Origin: Dietzia timorensis
GTDB taxonomy: Bacteria > Actinomycetota > Actinomycetes > Mycobacteriales > Mycobacteriaceae
Assembly (NCBI RefSeq): GCF_020742175.1
Contig: NZ_DYXM01000060.1
Coordinates: 1-53,294 of the forward strand
Direction of reading: 5' to 3'
Length of the DNA stretch: 53,294 nucleotides
The notes beneath the pieces were generated by a model. That model searched no databases. It had not been told where the DNA came from and worked only from the letters and a program-made list of their open reading frames with translations. Shown piece after piece: positions 43,613-52,084 of this stretch. The number at the start of each line of letters is the position of its first letter. Positions within the stretch are counted from its first letter, which is position 1. The position numbers and the translations under genes are program-made.

Positions 43613-44404
43613 TCAGGAGTCCTTTCCAGTTGTGTCGCTCTGCGAACGGGTGTCGAGGTTCTTGCCGGAGGTGACGAACTCGTCGCGGTGTTCGTCGGCG
43701 ACGCCCGCGAGGTTGAGCTCGAAAGTGAAGCCCTGCTCGAAGCGATACGACTTCTTCACGTCGACCGGATCGATGCCGTTGAGCGCCTCCTTCGCGGCGC
43801 GCAGCACGCGGGTGTCCTTCGCGGCCATCTGCTCCGCGAGCTCGCGCGCTGCCGTGTCGAGCTCTTCCCGGGGAACCACGCGGTGCACGGTGCCCCAGCT
43901 GTGGAGCTGCTCCGCCGTCACATTTGTAGAGGTGTAGTACATCGTGCGCAGCGCGTGCGGCGGGACCATCCGCGCGAGGTGTGTGGCCGCGCCAAGTGCG
44001 CCGCGGTCGACCTCGGGAAGACCGAACTTCGCGCCCTCGGACGCGACGATCGAATCGGCGTTGCCCACCAAACCGATTCCTCCACCGACGCAGAACCCGG
44101 CCACCGCCGCAATTACCGGAACCTCGCACTCGTACACCGCGGCGAAGGCCGCGTAGCAACCGCGATTGGCGGCAATGAGGTGGTCGAACCCCTCGAATTG
44201 CTGCATTTCCTTGATATCCACGCCGGCATTGAAGCCCTTGCCCTCCGCGCGGAGGATGACGACCGAAACCGCGCGGTCCCGGCCTGCCTCACGCAGTGTG
44301 TCGGCGAGCTCGAACCAGCCCGCCGACGGAATGGCGTTGACCGGCGGATAGTCGACCGTGATGGTCGCGACCCCGCCGGGATCCTTCTCGATACTGATGC
44401 CCAT
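43613..44404 (-). CDS. echA20: Ring-opening crotonase EchA20
   Basis: A 263-residue crotonase. One of the two hydratase glutamates is kept (E131 in FGLPEVDRG) while the other is glycine (G111 in GGGIGLVG), consistent with EchA20, which hydrolytically opens ring D rather than hydrating a double bond. FNAGVDIKEMQ is the oxyanion region. It is first of echA20-ipdA-ipdB-ipdC. A KstR2 operator lies 47 bp upstream, shared with the divergent SDR. Confidence 0.9.
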   Translation of the reverse strand: MGISIEKDPGGVATITVDYPPVNAIPSAGWFELADTLREAGRDRAVSVVILRAEGKGFNAGVDIKEMQQFEGFDHLIAANRGCYAAFAAVYECEVPVIAAVAGFCVGGGIGLVGNADSIVASEGAKFGLPEVDRGALGAATHLARMVPPHALRTMYYTSTNVTAEQLHSWGTVHRVVPREELDTAARELAEQMAAKDTRVLRAAKEALNGIDPVDVKKSYRFEQGFTFELNLAGVADEHRDEFVTSGKNLDTRSQSDTTGKDS

Positions 44405-44450
44405 CGGTCACCTTTCGCACAACAACTTCGAGGTGCAATCCCCGCAAGCA

Positions 44451-44464
44451 ACCAAACGCTTGCT
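44451..44464. promoter_or_regulatory. KstR2 operator between echA20 and the SDR gene
   Basis: ACCAAACGCTTGCT matches AnCAAGnnCTTGnT at nine of ten fixed bases. A possible -10 TACGAT (44477-44482) stands seven bases before the SDR ATG, so that mRNA may be leaderless. The site can serve both divergent operons. Confidence 0.8.
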
Positions 44465-44489
44465 TGGTTTGCTTGTTACGATAGCACTT

Positions 44490-45320
44490 ATGAACGCATC
44501 GCTTAGTTCTTCCTTGGTGCCGAGCGGGGTGGACCTCGCAGGGCTCGGCCTCTCCGGGCGCGTGGCGCTGGTCACCGGCGGCGTCCGCGGCGTAGGCGCG
44601 GGAATCTCGCGCGTGATGAGCGCAGCGGGCGCGACCGTCATCACCTGCGCGCGCCGCCCCGCCGACGACCCCGATCTGGCCGCCCTCGAATTCCACAGCG
44701 CCGACTTGCGCGATCCTCAGGCCGTGGCCGGAATGATGGACGACATCGTCGCCCGCCACGGGAGGCTCGACATCGTCGTCAACAACGCCGGCGGCGCCCC
44801 ATTCGCCATGGCGGCCGACGGCAGCGCCAATTTCCACTCGAAGATCGTCGCCCTCAATCTCCTGGCCGGTCTTACCGTCTCCCAAGAGGCGCACCGGGTC
44901 ATGACGTCGGACGCAGCATCCGGCCAGACGCCCGGCGGCGGCGCGATCGTCAACATTTCCTCGGTATCGGCGCACCGGCCGTCTCCGGGTACGGCGTCCT
45001 ACGGCGCGGCGAAGGCCGGGGTCGACTCGCTCACGCGCTCGCTTGCGGTCGAATGGGCGCCGCACGTCCGGGTCAATTCGGTGGTTGTCGGTCCGGTGAA
45101 GACCGAGCTCGCCGAAATGCACTACGGCGATAGCGACGGCATCGCGGCGGTCGACGCAACCGTGCCCATGGGGCGTATGGCCGACCCTGTCGACGTGGGC
45201 CACGCCGTGTCGTTCCTCGCCTCGCCGCTCGCCCGCTTCATCACCGGCGCGGAGCTGCTCGTGCACGGGGGAGGGGAACGCCCCGCATTCCTCGATGCGT
45301 CGACGGCGAACAAGGGTTAA
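44490..45320 (+). CDS. SDR-family dehydrogenase, KstR2 regulon (Rv3549c-like)
   Basis: A 276-residue short-chain dehydrogenase with TGGVRGVGAG, NNAGG and the active-site SYGAAKAGV, then the typical VNSVVVGPVKTE. Divergent from echA20 and followed by a second SDR, it holds the place of Rv3549c in M. tuberculosis. It should oxidise or reduce a hydroxyl/keto group on a HIP-derived CoA ester; the actual substrate is not known to me. The ATG at 44490 gives the natural N-terminus. Confidence 0.85.
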   Translation: MNASLSSSLVPSGVDLAGLGLSGRVALVTGGVRGVGAGISRVMSAAGATVITCARRPADDPDLAALEFHSADLRDPQAVAGMMDDIVARHGRLDIVVNNAGGAPFAMAADGSANFHSKIVALNLLAGLTVSQEAHRVMTSDAASGQTPGGGAIVNISSVSAHRPSPGTASYGAAKAGVDSLTRSLAVEWAPHVRVNSVVVGPVKTELAEMHYGDSDGIAAVDATVPMGRMADPVDVGHAVSFLASPLARFITGAELLVHGGGERPAFLDASTANKG

Positions 45321-45403
45321 CGGCCGCCCTTCACGGGCACAGGGACACAACTGTTCATTCAAGGATCGGAACCCGTTTGAGAGCGGGAGAAAAGAGAATT
45401 CAC

Positions 45404-46321
45404 ATGGGAATCTGTGATGGTCGCGTAGTTATCGTCACCGGCGCGGGCCGCGGCCTCGGCCGGGAGCATGCGCTCGCTTTTGCCGCTGCCGGCGCGAAGG
45501 TGGTCGTCAACGACCTCGGTGCCGGTCTCGACGGCGCGGACACCGGGGAGCACCCCGCCGAGCAGGTCGTCCAGGAAATCGTCGACGCGGGCGGCGAGGC
45601 CGTCGTCAACGGCGCGGACGTGGCGGACTGGGAACAGGCGGCAGGACTTATCAAGCAGGCGGTCGACACGTACGGACAGCTCGACACCATCGTCAACAAC
45701 GCCGGCTTCCTGCGCGACAAGATGCTCGTGTCGATGTCCGAACAGGACTGGGACAACGTCACCCGCGTCCACCTCAAAGGCCACTTCGCGGTGCTCAACC
45801 ACGCCGCGAATTACTGGCGCGCAGAGTCCAAGGCGGGCAGGCCGCGCGCGGCCCGCGTCGTCAACACCACGTCCGGCGCGGGACTTTTCGGATCCGTGGG
45901 CCAGGGCAACTACGCCGCGGCGAAGGCGGGAATCGCTTTGCTGACCGTTCAGGCAGCCGCCGAGATGGGCGGTTACGGGATCAACGTCAACGCGATCGCG
46001 CCGGCGGCCCGAACCCGCATGACCACCTCGGCGGGGGGCGAGATGGCCTCGGCGATGGCCGCGCCGGAGGACGGGTCCTTCGACGCAATGCACCCGGGCA
46101 ACGTCTCTCCTCTGGTCGTCTGGCTCGGCTCGGATGCCGCCGCCGATGTCACGGGGCGGGTATTCGAGGCCGAGGGTGGAAAGGTCACCGTGTGCGACGG
46201 CTGGCAGCGCGCCGCCGCTTCCGACAAGGGCGAGCGCTGGGCTCCCGAGGAGCTCACCGAGGTCATCCCCGGGCTGTTGGCCGAGTCCCCGGCCCCGGTG
46301 CCGGTCTACGGCGCTCGCTAG
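45404..46321 (+). CDS. SDR-family dehydrogenase, hydroxysteroid/MFE-2 type (Rv3548c-like)
   Basis: A 305-residue short-chain dehydrogenase with VTGAGRGLGREHA, NNAG, and NYAAAKAGI as active site. The HALAFAAAGAKVVVNDLG and C-terminal tail of about 60 residues are like the 3-hydroxyacyl-CoA dehydrogenase domain of multifunctional enzyme type 2 (17-beta-HSD4). It lies 83 bp after the Rv3549c-like SDR and probably shares its KstR2-controlled transcript. The end overlaps the convergent hydrolase by 4 bp. Confidence 0.85.
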   Translation: MGICDGRVVIVTGAGRGLGREHALAFAAAGAKVVVNDLGAGLDGADTGEHPAEQVVQEIVDAGGEAVVNGADVADWEQAAGLIKQAVDTYGQLDTIVNNAGFLRDKMLVSMSEQDWDNVTRVHLKGHFAVLNHAANYWRAESKAGRPRAARVVNTTSGAGLFGSVGQGNYAAAKAGIALLTVQAAAEMGGYGINVNAIAPAARTRMTTSAGGEMASAMAAPEDGSFDAMHPGNVSPLVVWLGSDAAADVTGRVFEAEGGKVTVCDGWQRAAASDKGERWAPEELTEVIPGLLAESPAPVPVYGAR

Positions 46322-47118
46322 TCAGCAGCGGTCGAAGGCTCTTCGTCGCGGTCTTCCTGCAGGTAGGCCGCGATGTCGTCGTCGCTGACGATCGCGCGGA
46401 ACGTGGCGAGCGAGTTCTCGATAGGTGGCGTGTGCCCGACGTACGACATGGGGTGCACCGCCACCGACACAGACACTGAGGCCGAGTCGATGCTGCGGTA
46501 CTGCTCGAGGGCAATGGACGGATCCACCCGCTGGTCGGAGGTACCGAAGAGCACGGTGACCGGCACGTCGAGCCCCGCGAGGCGGTCCGCCAGCGGCTGC
46601 GCGGCGAGATAGGTGTCGATCGCCTCGGTGGAGCCGACGAAGGTCTCGTACGGCGTGCGCAGGAACGCGTCGACAATGGGCTGCGGAACCTGGTAGCCGG
46701 GGGCGAAGGCGCTGGCCAGCCCGCGTCGCGCGCCTCGCTCGCCCATCATCCGCCACATCGCCGGGCCGATCCGGCGGTTGCGTAGCGCGCGCTCGGACCG
46801 GTGCTTCGACGACAGGCGTGACTCTACGGACGTAGGGGAATTGAGTAATACGAGCCGTTCGACGAGTTCTGGGCGTCTTTCTGCGAGCGCGACCGCGACG
46901 AGCCCGCCCATCGAATGGCCGACGATGGTGCCGGGCGCCGCGGGCACGGACATCGCGGAGGCGACCCGATCCGCCTCGTCCTCGATGGACCCGTCCATAA
47001 CGAGTGTCGGCGCGAGAATGTCGGTCTTTCCATTCGACAATTCCTTACGCATCCGCATTTTGACGGCGGACCACACATTCGGCGATGACGCCAGACCATG
47101 CAGTAGTACGTAGCGCAC
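46318..47118 (-). CDS. Alpha/beta-fold hydrolase
   Basis: A 266-residue hydrolase. VLLHGLASSPNVW forms the oxyanion region, the nucleophile is the Ser of VGHSMGGLVAVALAE, the acid may be D in LFGTSDQRVDPS, and a His occurs late (VGHTPP). The GTG start follows GGAGGA by five bases. It does not have the HGGGPG motif of meta-cleavage-product hydrolases, so it is not HsaD. Placed between KstR2 and KstR units; substrate unknown. Confidence 0.82.
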   Translation of the reverse strand: MRYVLLHGLASSPNVWSAVKMRMRKELSNGKTDILAPTLVMDGSIEDEADRVASAMSVPAAPGTIVGHSMGGLVAVALAERRPELVERLVLLNSPTSVESRLSSKHRSERALRNRRIGPAMWRMMGERGARRGLASAFAPGYQVPQPIVDAFLRTPYETFVGSTEAIDTYLAAQPLADRLAGLDVPVTVLFGTSDQRVDPSIALEQYRSIDSASVSVSVAVHPMSYVGHTPPIENSLATFRAIVSDDDIAAYLQEDRDEEPSTAAD

Positions 47119-47138
47119 GTTCGTCCTCCGGGAAGATT

Positions 47139-47170
47139 CGGGCGGCTCGGGGCGAGAGTTGAGCCGCCCG
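47139..47170 (-). terminator. Hairpin between fadA5 and the hydrolase gene
   Basis: Arms CGGGCGGCTC (47139-47148) and GAGCCGCCCG (47161-47170) pair fully around 12 bases, in the 202-bp gap downstream of fadA5. No T tract. Probably ends the fadA5 transcript; the promoter of the hydrolase must lie in 47119-47320 too. Confidence 0.6.
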
Positions 47171-47320
47171 AGGATGAAGCGTCGGCCACGCGATCGAGCG
47201 CCGCCGACGTCATACAGTGTATTCCCAGAATATTTTCAGGTGCCCATCGGGAGAGGTGTGTTCACATTTCGGGGAATCTGCAACCCCTTTCCGTGCCAAC
47301 GGGTCTCCGCGAAGTGCGCC

Positions 47321-48487
47321 CTAGATTCGCTCGATGATCGAGGCCGAGGCTTGTGCGCCGCCGGCGCACATCGTCACCAGCGCACGCTCGCCGTCGCTGC
47401 GCTCGAGCTCGTGTAGTGCGGTGGTGATGAGGCGGGCGCCCGTCGAGCCGACCGGGTGACCGATGGCAATCGCGCCGCCGTTGACGTTGACCTTGTCCAT
47501 GTCGGGCCCGTGAACCTGGGCCCAGCTCAGCAACACCGCGGCAAAGGCCTCGTTGCATTCGAAGAGATCGAAATCGCCGATGGACATGCCCGAGCGCTCG
47601 AGCACGCGCGCAGTCGCCTGCACCGGGCCGTCGAGGTGGAACTCCGGCTCGCCGCCGACGAGCGCCTGGTGGGTGATCCGTGCGCGCGGCGTCAGCCCCT
47701 GGGCCCTCGCGACGTCCTCGTCCATGAGGAGCACGGCCGCCGAGCCATCGGACATCTGCGACGAGGTGCCCGCGGTGTGCATCCCGCCCTCGATCACGGG
47801 CTTGAGTCCGGCGAGCGCCTCCGCGGTCGTGTCCCGCAGACCCTGATCCTTGGTGACCGTGATGTCCTCACCGGTGTAAGTGCCGTCCTTCTGGCGCTCG
47901 GGAGCGGTGACGGCGAAGGTCTCGCGCTCGAAGCGCCCTTCGTCCCATGCACGCTTCGCCTTGTTCTGCGATGCCACGCCGAGCTCCTCGAGGTCGGAGC
48001 GAGTGAGCCCGCGGCGCTGAGCGATCCTGTCCGCGGCGGTGAACTGGTCGGGAAGGTCGATATTCCAATCGTCGGGACGTGGCATCCCATTGGAACCGTC
48101 TCCGACCGCGGCGCGGAGCGAGAGCCACGACATCGACTCGACCCCGCAGGAGATCCCGGCGTCCATCGCGCCGGCGGCGATGAGGTTTGCGATGAAATGA
48201 GTGGCCTGCTGGGCCGAGGAGCACTGGCAATCGATCGTCGTGCAAGCGGTCTGCCACGGCAGCCCCGACGCGAGCCAGGCGCCGCGGGTGACGTTGTTGC
48301 CCTGCGCGCCGGCCTGGGTCACGCAGCCGCCGACCACCTGCTCGACGAGCTGGGCGTCGATTCCCGCACGCCTGATCACTTCCTTCTGTGAAGCGCCCAG
48401 AAGATGAGCCGGGTGAAGGCCGGAGAGGGCGCCTCGCGCCTTGCCGATGGGGGTGCGAACTGCCTCGACGATGACGGGATTTCCCAT
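47321..48487 (-). CDS. fadA5: Steroid side-chain thiolase FadA5
   Basis: A 388-residue thiolase. The nucleophile is C89 in TTIDCQCSSAQQ, the histidines are in NEAFAA and GGAIAIGHPVGSTGAR, and the second Cys is in VTMCAGGAQAS. FadA5 removes acetyl-CoA or propionyl-CoA from the 3-keto side chain of cholesterol CoA esters. The placement divergent from CYP125, with KstR operators between, is the same as fadA5-cyp125 in M. tuberculosis. AAGGA stands before the ATG. Confidence 0.9.
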   Translation of the reverse strand: MGNPVIVEAVRTPIGKARGALSGLHPAHLLGASQKEVIRRAGIDAQLVEQVVGGCVTQAGAQGNNVTRGAWLASGLPWQTACTTIDCQCSSAQQATHFIANLIAAGAMDAGISCGVESMSWLSLRAAVGDGSNGMPRPDDWNIDLPDQFTAADRIAQRRGLTRSDLEELGVASQNKAKRAWDEGRFERETFAVTAPERQKDGTYTGEDITVTKDQGLRDTTAEALAGLKPVIEGGMHTAGTSSQMSDGSAAVLLMDEDVARAQGLTPRARITHQALVGGEPEFHLDGPVQATARVLERSGMSIGDFDLFECNEAFAAVLLSWAQVHGPDMDKVNVNGGAIAIGHPVGSTGARLITTALHELERSDGERALVTMCAGGAQASASIIERI

Positions 48488-48818
48488 GGTGGTCCTTCCT
48501 CGTGGGCTGCGCGAGCGAATCGAGTGCGCGCAGGTAGAGCGGCATTTGACGGTCGCCGACGAGTTGTGGCGACCGCTGTATTCGGACGTTTGTCCGAAAA
48601 GGAGTTCTTTCTCGTGGAACTGCCCCTTCCATTATTGAAACATGTTCTAGTATGGTCACTGAAACGTGTTCTAGATTACGGTTTGAAAGTGTGATGAGTC
48701 ACAACGCCTGGACGGGCCGAACTTGGTTCTCTCTCGAAGGGGGCGAGTGGGTGTGGACGCACTTTCTCGCGAAACCGACGACTCATCTAGGACGGGCATC
48801 TTCGTCTAAGGAGCAACG
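48488..48818. promoter_or_regulatory. Divergent fadA5/cyp125 promoter region with two KstR operators
   Basis: This 331-bp gap has no gene. TGAAACATGTTCTA (48636-48649) and TGAAACGTGTTCTA (48660-48673) both match TnnAACnnGTTnnA fully; their centres are 24 bp apart. A third dyad, TGTGA-TGAG-TCACA (48690-48703), with a 4-base spacer, lies nearer cyp125 and may bind a CRP/FNR-type protein. Nothing else was recognised in the remaining bases. Confidence 0.85.
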
Positions 48819-50081
48819 ATGACCAACGCCACTACGCCCGAACTCACCATTCCCGCGGGGTTCGACTTCACCAGTCCGGAACTGTTCTCCAAGCGCCTTC
48901 CGCACCCGGAATGGACGGAACTGCGGAAAGCCGAACCGATCCACTGGGTCGAGATCGAGCCGGGCAGCGACGGCTTCAAGGACAATGGCTACTGGCTCGC
49001 GTCGAAGTATGACGACATCAAGGAGATCTCCCGGCTCACCAACGACTATTTCATCACCAATCAGCACACGGCGATTCCGCGCTACGCCCCCGGAACCGAG
49101 GACGACGTCCTCGAGATGATCAAGTTGCTGATCATCAACCAGGACGGCGAAGACCATAAGGTGCGTCGCCGGACGATTTCCAAGGGCTTTACCCCGCGCA
49201 ACATCCGATCGATGCGCGAGGCGCTCGAGGCCCGGGCGAAGGACATCGTCGAGCGTGCGGCAGCGAAGGGCTCGGGCGATTTCATCGTCGAGGTCGCCTC
49301 CGAACTGCCGCTGCAGACCATCGCGGAGCTTCTCGGAATTCCGCAGGAAGACCGCTTCAAGGTGTTTGAGTGGTCGAACAACATGGCCGGCTACGACGAT
49401 CCCGAGGTTGCCGAGGCCTCCCAGACCGCCGCCGCGCAGATTCTCGAGTACGCCATGGAGATGGCAGCTAAGCGTGAGGCTCAGCCCGAGGATGATCTCG
49501 TCTCGAAGCTCGTCCACGCCGATGTGGAGGGGGGCAAGCTCACCCCGGACGAGTTCGGCTGGTTCTTCATTCTCCTCGCATTCGCCGGCAACGAGACGAC
49601 CCGTAATGCCACCACGCACGGAATGATCGCATTCCTCGACAATCCGGAGCAGTGGGAGCTGTTCAAGTCCGAACGTCCCGAGACGGCGTACGACGAAATC
49701 CTCCGGTGGGCCAGCCCTGTGACCCAGTTCCAGCGCACGGCGGTCAAGGAGATCGAGATCGGCGGGAAGACGATCAAGCCGGGCGAGCGCGTCGTCATGG
49801 CTTACGGTTCCGCCAACTTCGACGAAGACGTCTTCGAGGATCCGTTTAACTTCGACATCACCCGCGAGAACAACGCGCACGTCACTTTCGGAGGTAACGG
49901 ACCGCACTACTGCCCGGGTGCGAACCTCGCGAAGCTGCAGATCGAGCTCATCTTCAACGCGATCGCAAATCACCTTCCGGACATCGCCTCGCTGGGCGAC
50001 CGCAAGCGTCTCCGCTCCGGATGGCTCAACGGGATCACCGAGTGGCCCGTGAGCTTCTGCCCTGCTGCCAAGGCGAACTAG
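48819..50081 (+). CDS. cyp125: Steroid C26(27)-monooxygenase cytochrome P450 CYP125
   Basis: A 420-residue soluble P450 that oxidises the terminal methyl of cholesterol or cholestenone to the acid, the entry to side-chain degradation. Seen are the I-helix AFAGNETTRN, the ExxR pair in EILRW and the heme loop FGGNGPHYCPGANLA with C365 as thiolate ligand. The ATG has TAAGGAG seven bases upstream. Divergent from FadA5 over two KstR sites. CYP142 is a functional analogue, but the fadA5 pairing and N-terminal sequence favour CYP125. It needs a ferredoxin and reductase, not found in this window. Confidence 0.92.
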   Translation: MTNATTPELTIPAGFDFTSPELFSKRLPHPEWTELRKAEPIHWVEIEPGSDGFKDNGYWLASKYDDIKEISRLTNDYFITNQHTAIPRYAPGTEDDVLEMIKLLIINQDGEDHKVRRRTISKGFTPRNIRSMREALEARAKDIVERAAAKGSGDFIVEVASELPLQTIAELLGIPQEDRFKVFEWSNNMAGYDDPEVAEASQTAAAQILEYAMEMAAKREAQPEDDLVSKLVHADVEGGKLTPDEFGWFFILLAFAGNETTRNATTHGMIAFLDNPEQWELFKSERPETAYDEILRWASPVTQFQRTAVKEIEIGGKTIKPGERVVMAYGSANFDEDVFEDPFNFDITRENNAHVTFGGNGPHYCPGANLAKLQIELIFNAIANHLPDIASLGDRKRLRSGWLNGITEWPVSFCPAAKAN

Positions 50082-50119
50082 GCGCCGGCAACACAAGCGA
50101 GGCTCGACCAACACCGCAC

Positions 50120-50164
50120 ACGTCGGCATCGGAGGCACCCACAGGGCCATTCCGGTGCCGACGT
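50120..50164 (+). terminator. Hairpin after cyp125
   Basis: ACGTCGGCATCGG (50120-50132) pairs with CCGGTGCCGACGT (50152-50164), with one G-U-type mismatch in 13, around 19 bases. It lies 39 bp after the cyp125 stop and 24 bp before the next start, so it probably separates or attenuates the following gene. Confidence 0.55.
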
Positions 50165-50187
50165 TCGCGTAGGAGAGGAATACGAAC

Positions 50188-51240
50188 ATGGAAGAAGCGT
50201 TCGGCGGGAAGGTTCGCGCCGCAGGTTCCGCAGACGGCGTCACGATCGCATACCTCGACTGCCCGCCGGATGCGGCCACGAGGCCGCTCCAGGAGCCGGC
50301 GCCGACCGTTGTGCTGCTCCACGGCTTTCCGCATTTCCACTACACCTGGCATCGCCAGATCCCGGTGCTACAGGAGGCCGGTTGGCGGGTCCTCGTTCCG
50401 GACATGCGGGGATTCGGGGCGTCGAGCGCGCCGGTCGGCGCCCAGCACTATGCGCCCGAGCCGATCACCGGAGACATCGTGGCGGTGCTCGACGACGCCG
50501 GTATCGCCGCCGACGAAAAAGTGGTGCTCTGCGGTTTCGATTTCGGGGCCGCGGCGGCCTACGACTTCTGCCACCTCCTGCCGGAAAGGGTCGGCGCCGT
50601 CATCGGGTTCGAAAATCCCTTCGTCGCCGCACTTGGCGACCGTCCCCCGAGCGAGACTTTCGCGGAGATGGCGGACAGGCACTTCTTCCACATGGACTAT
50701 TTCCAGCATCCAGGCCGGGCCGAGGCGTCGATGGACGCGCACGTCCGAACCTTTCTCGAGCGCGTGTTCTGGGCGCTCTCCGCCGACTACCACTACCTCG
50801 ACGTTTGGATGCATCCGCCGGGAACCGCGTACATCGATGCGCTGCCCGAGGCGCCGCCGCTGCCGTGGCCGTGGCTCTCGGTCGCGGAGATGGACCGCTA
50901 CGAGCACGAGTTCGCGCGCACAGGATTCACCGGCCCCTTGCAGTGGTATCGGGCGATCGACGCCCAATGGGCTGCGCGCAAGGCATTCGAACGCGCCACC
51001 AACCCGGTGCCCTTCTACTTCCTCTACTCCGAGCACGATCCGGACCTCGAGGGTTTTCACGGGCGCGAGCCGCTCAAGAAGCTCCATCGTTTTCATGACG
51101 TCGTACGTGCCGTCAGAACCGTCGGCCGCGCCGGCCATCTCATGCATCTCGAGGCGACGGCGGACCTCAATCGCGAGCTGCTCTGGTGTCTCGGCGATAT
51201 TCGGGACGAGGGGCTGGTCGGCGGACCCGCACCTCGCTAG
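50188..51240 (+). CDS. Alpha/beta hydrolase, epoxide-hydrolase-like
   Basis: A 350-residue hydrolase of the epoxide hydrolase/haloalkane dehalogenase group. HGFPHFHYTWHRQIPVL has the HGxP oxyanion motif, and the nucleophile is an aspartate in LCGFDFGAAAAYDF (GxDxG). The late YFLYSEHDPD and RAGHLMHLEA supply the acid and base candidates. It would open an epoxide via an alkyl-enzyme ester. It lies 106 bp downstream of cyp125, on the same strand, after a hairpin. Whether it acts on a P450 side product is inference. Its stop overlaps the convergent sirtuin stop. Confidence 0.8.
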   Translation: MEEAFGGKVRAAGSADGVTIAYLDCPPDAATRPLQEPAPTVVLLHGFPHFHYTWHRQIPVLQEAGWRVLVPDMRGFGASSAPVGAQHYAPEPITGDIVAVLDDAGIAADEKVVLCGFDFGAAAAYDFCHLLPERVGAVIGFENPFVAALGDRPPSETFAEMADRHFFHMDYFQHPGRAEASMDAHVRTFLERVFWALSADYHYLDVWMHPPGTAYIDALPEAPPLPWPWLSVAEMDRYEHEFARTGFTGPLQWYRAIDAQWAARKAFERATNPVPFYFLYSEHDPDLEGFHGREPLKKLHRFHDVVRAVRTVGRAGHLMHLEATADLNRELLWCLGDIRDEGLVGGPAPR

Positions 51241-52028
51241 TCGGCCGCGGCGGAAACCAGCGTCGGCAGGCCCTTCGCTGCGGTCGTGCGCCACGACCAC
51301 GTGGACACCGACGTCAACCCCGTGTCGTCGGGACTGATCTCGAGGATCGGCACCCCGCGCTCCAGTGCGATGAGCGGCAGATTCGCCGCCGGCGTCACCA
51401 CCCCGGACGTGCCGACGATGACGACGAGGTCCGCCCCGCGCATCGCCTCCTCCGCCCGCTCCCAGTCCTTGACCGGCAGTGCCTCGCCGAACCATACGAC
51501 GCCGGGCCGCACAGGATTGCCGCACAGTGAGCACGCCGGCGGGGCGAGTCGCTCGACCGGTTCTTCGGGGAATTCGGGCACGGCCGCGGGCTTCTCGCAG
51601 ATCGTGCAGCGGAAATCGAACAAGCTGCCGTGGAGGTGCGCAACCTCCTCGGAGCCGCCGCGCTCGTGCAGGTCGTCAATGTTCTGAGTCGTCACGTGGA
51701 CGTCTGTGCCGGAGTCGGCGGCGCCCCAGCGCGCGATTGCCTCGTGGCCCGCGTTCGGAGCGGCCCGCCGGGCGAGCGTGGCCCGCCACAAATACCACGC
51801 CCACATCGGGTCGGGATCCCGTGTCCACGAGTCCAAGCTCGCGAGCGCCTGCGGGTCGACCTTCGACCACAGGCCCGTCTGGGCATCGCGAAAAGTATCG
51901 AGCCCGGAGTCGGCGCTCATCCCTGCGCCGGTGAACACCTCGACCCTCACCGCGGCCCGTGCCGCCTCGACGAGCGACGAGGGCAGAGCACTGTCGGGTC
52001 CGAGCACGTTCGAGTCGAATTCCGTCAT
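51237..52028 (-). CDS. Sirtuin NAD-dependent protein deacylase (class III-like)
   Basis: A 263-residue Sir2 protein. NAD-site motifs are TGAGMSADSGLDTFRDA and TTQNIDDLHERGG; the catalytic base is H133 in HLHGS. Zinc ligands are C141, C144, C166 and C169. Y79 and R82 (WYLWR) match the Tyr-x-x-Arg pair of SIRT5/CobB-type enzymes, which favours removal of acetyl, succinyl or malonyl groups. Such an enzyme could act on acyl-CoA synthetases such as FadD3, which bacteria often control by lysine acetylation; this is speculation. Convergent with the hydrolase gene, overlap of 4 bp. Confidence 0.9.
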   Translation of the reverse strand: MTEFDSNVLGPDSALPSSLVEAARAAVRVEVFTGAGMSADSGLDTFRDAQTGLWSKVDPQALASLDSWTRDPDPMWAWYLWRATLARRAAPNAGHEAIARWGAADSGTDVHVTTQNIDDLHERGGSEEVAHLHGSLFDFRCTICEKPAAVPEFPEEPVERLAPPACSLCGNPVRPGVVWFGEALPVKDWERAEEAMRGADLVVIVGTSGVVTPAANLPLIALERGVPILEISPDDTGLTSVSTWSWRTTAAKGLPTLVSAAAD

Positions 52029-52084
52029 GCCCCGACCCTAGTGTCTCGGCCAGTCGCGGCGGGGGAGTAACGAGCGCTGAGCGC

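Noticed and set aside
46318..47118. Alpha/beta hydrolase as HsaD
   Set aside because: It lacks the HGxGPG oxyanion motif of meta-cleavage-product hydrolases and is not linked to hsaACB.
50188..51240. Alpha/beta hydrolase as HsaD
   Set aside because: Its nucleophile is Asp (GFDFG), the mark of epoxide hydrolases and dehalogenases, not the Ser of HsaD.
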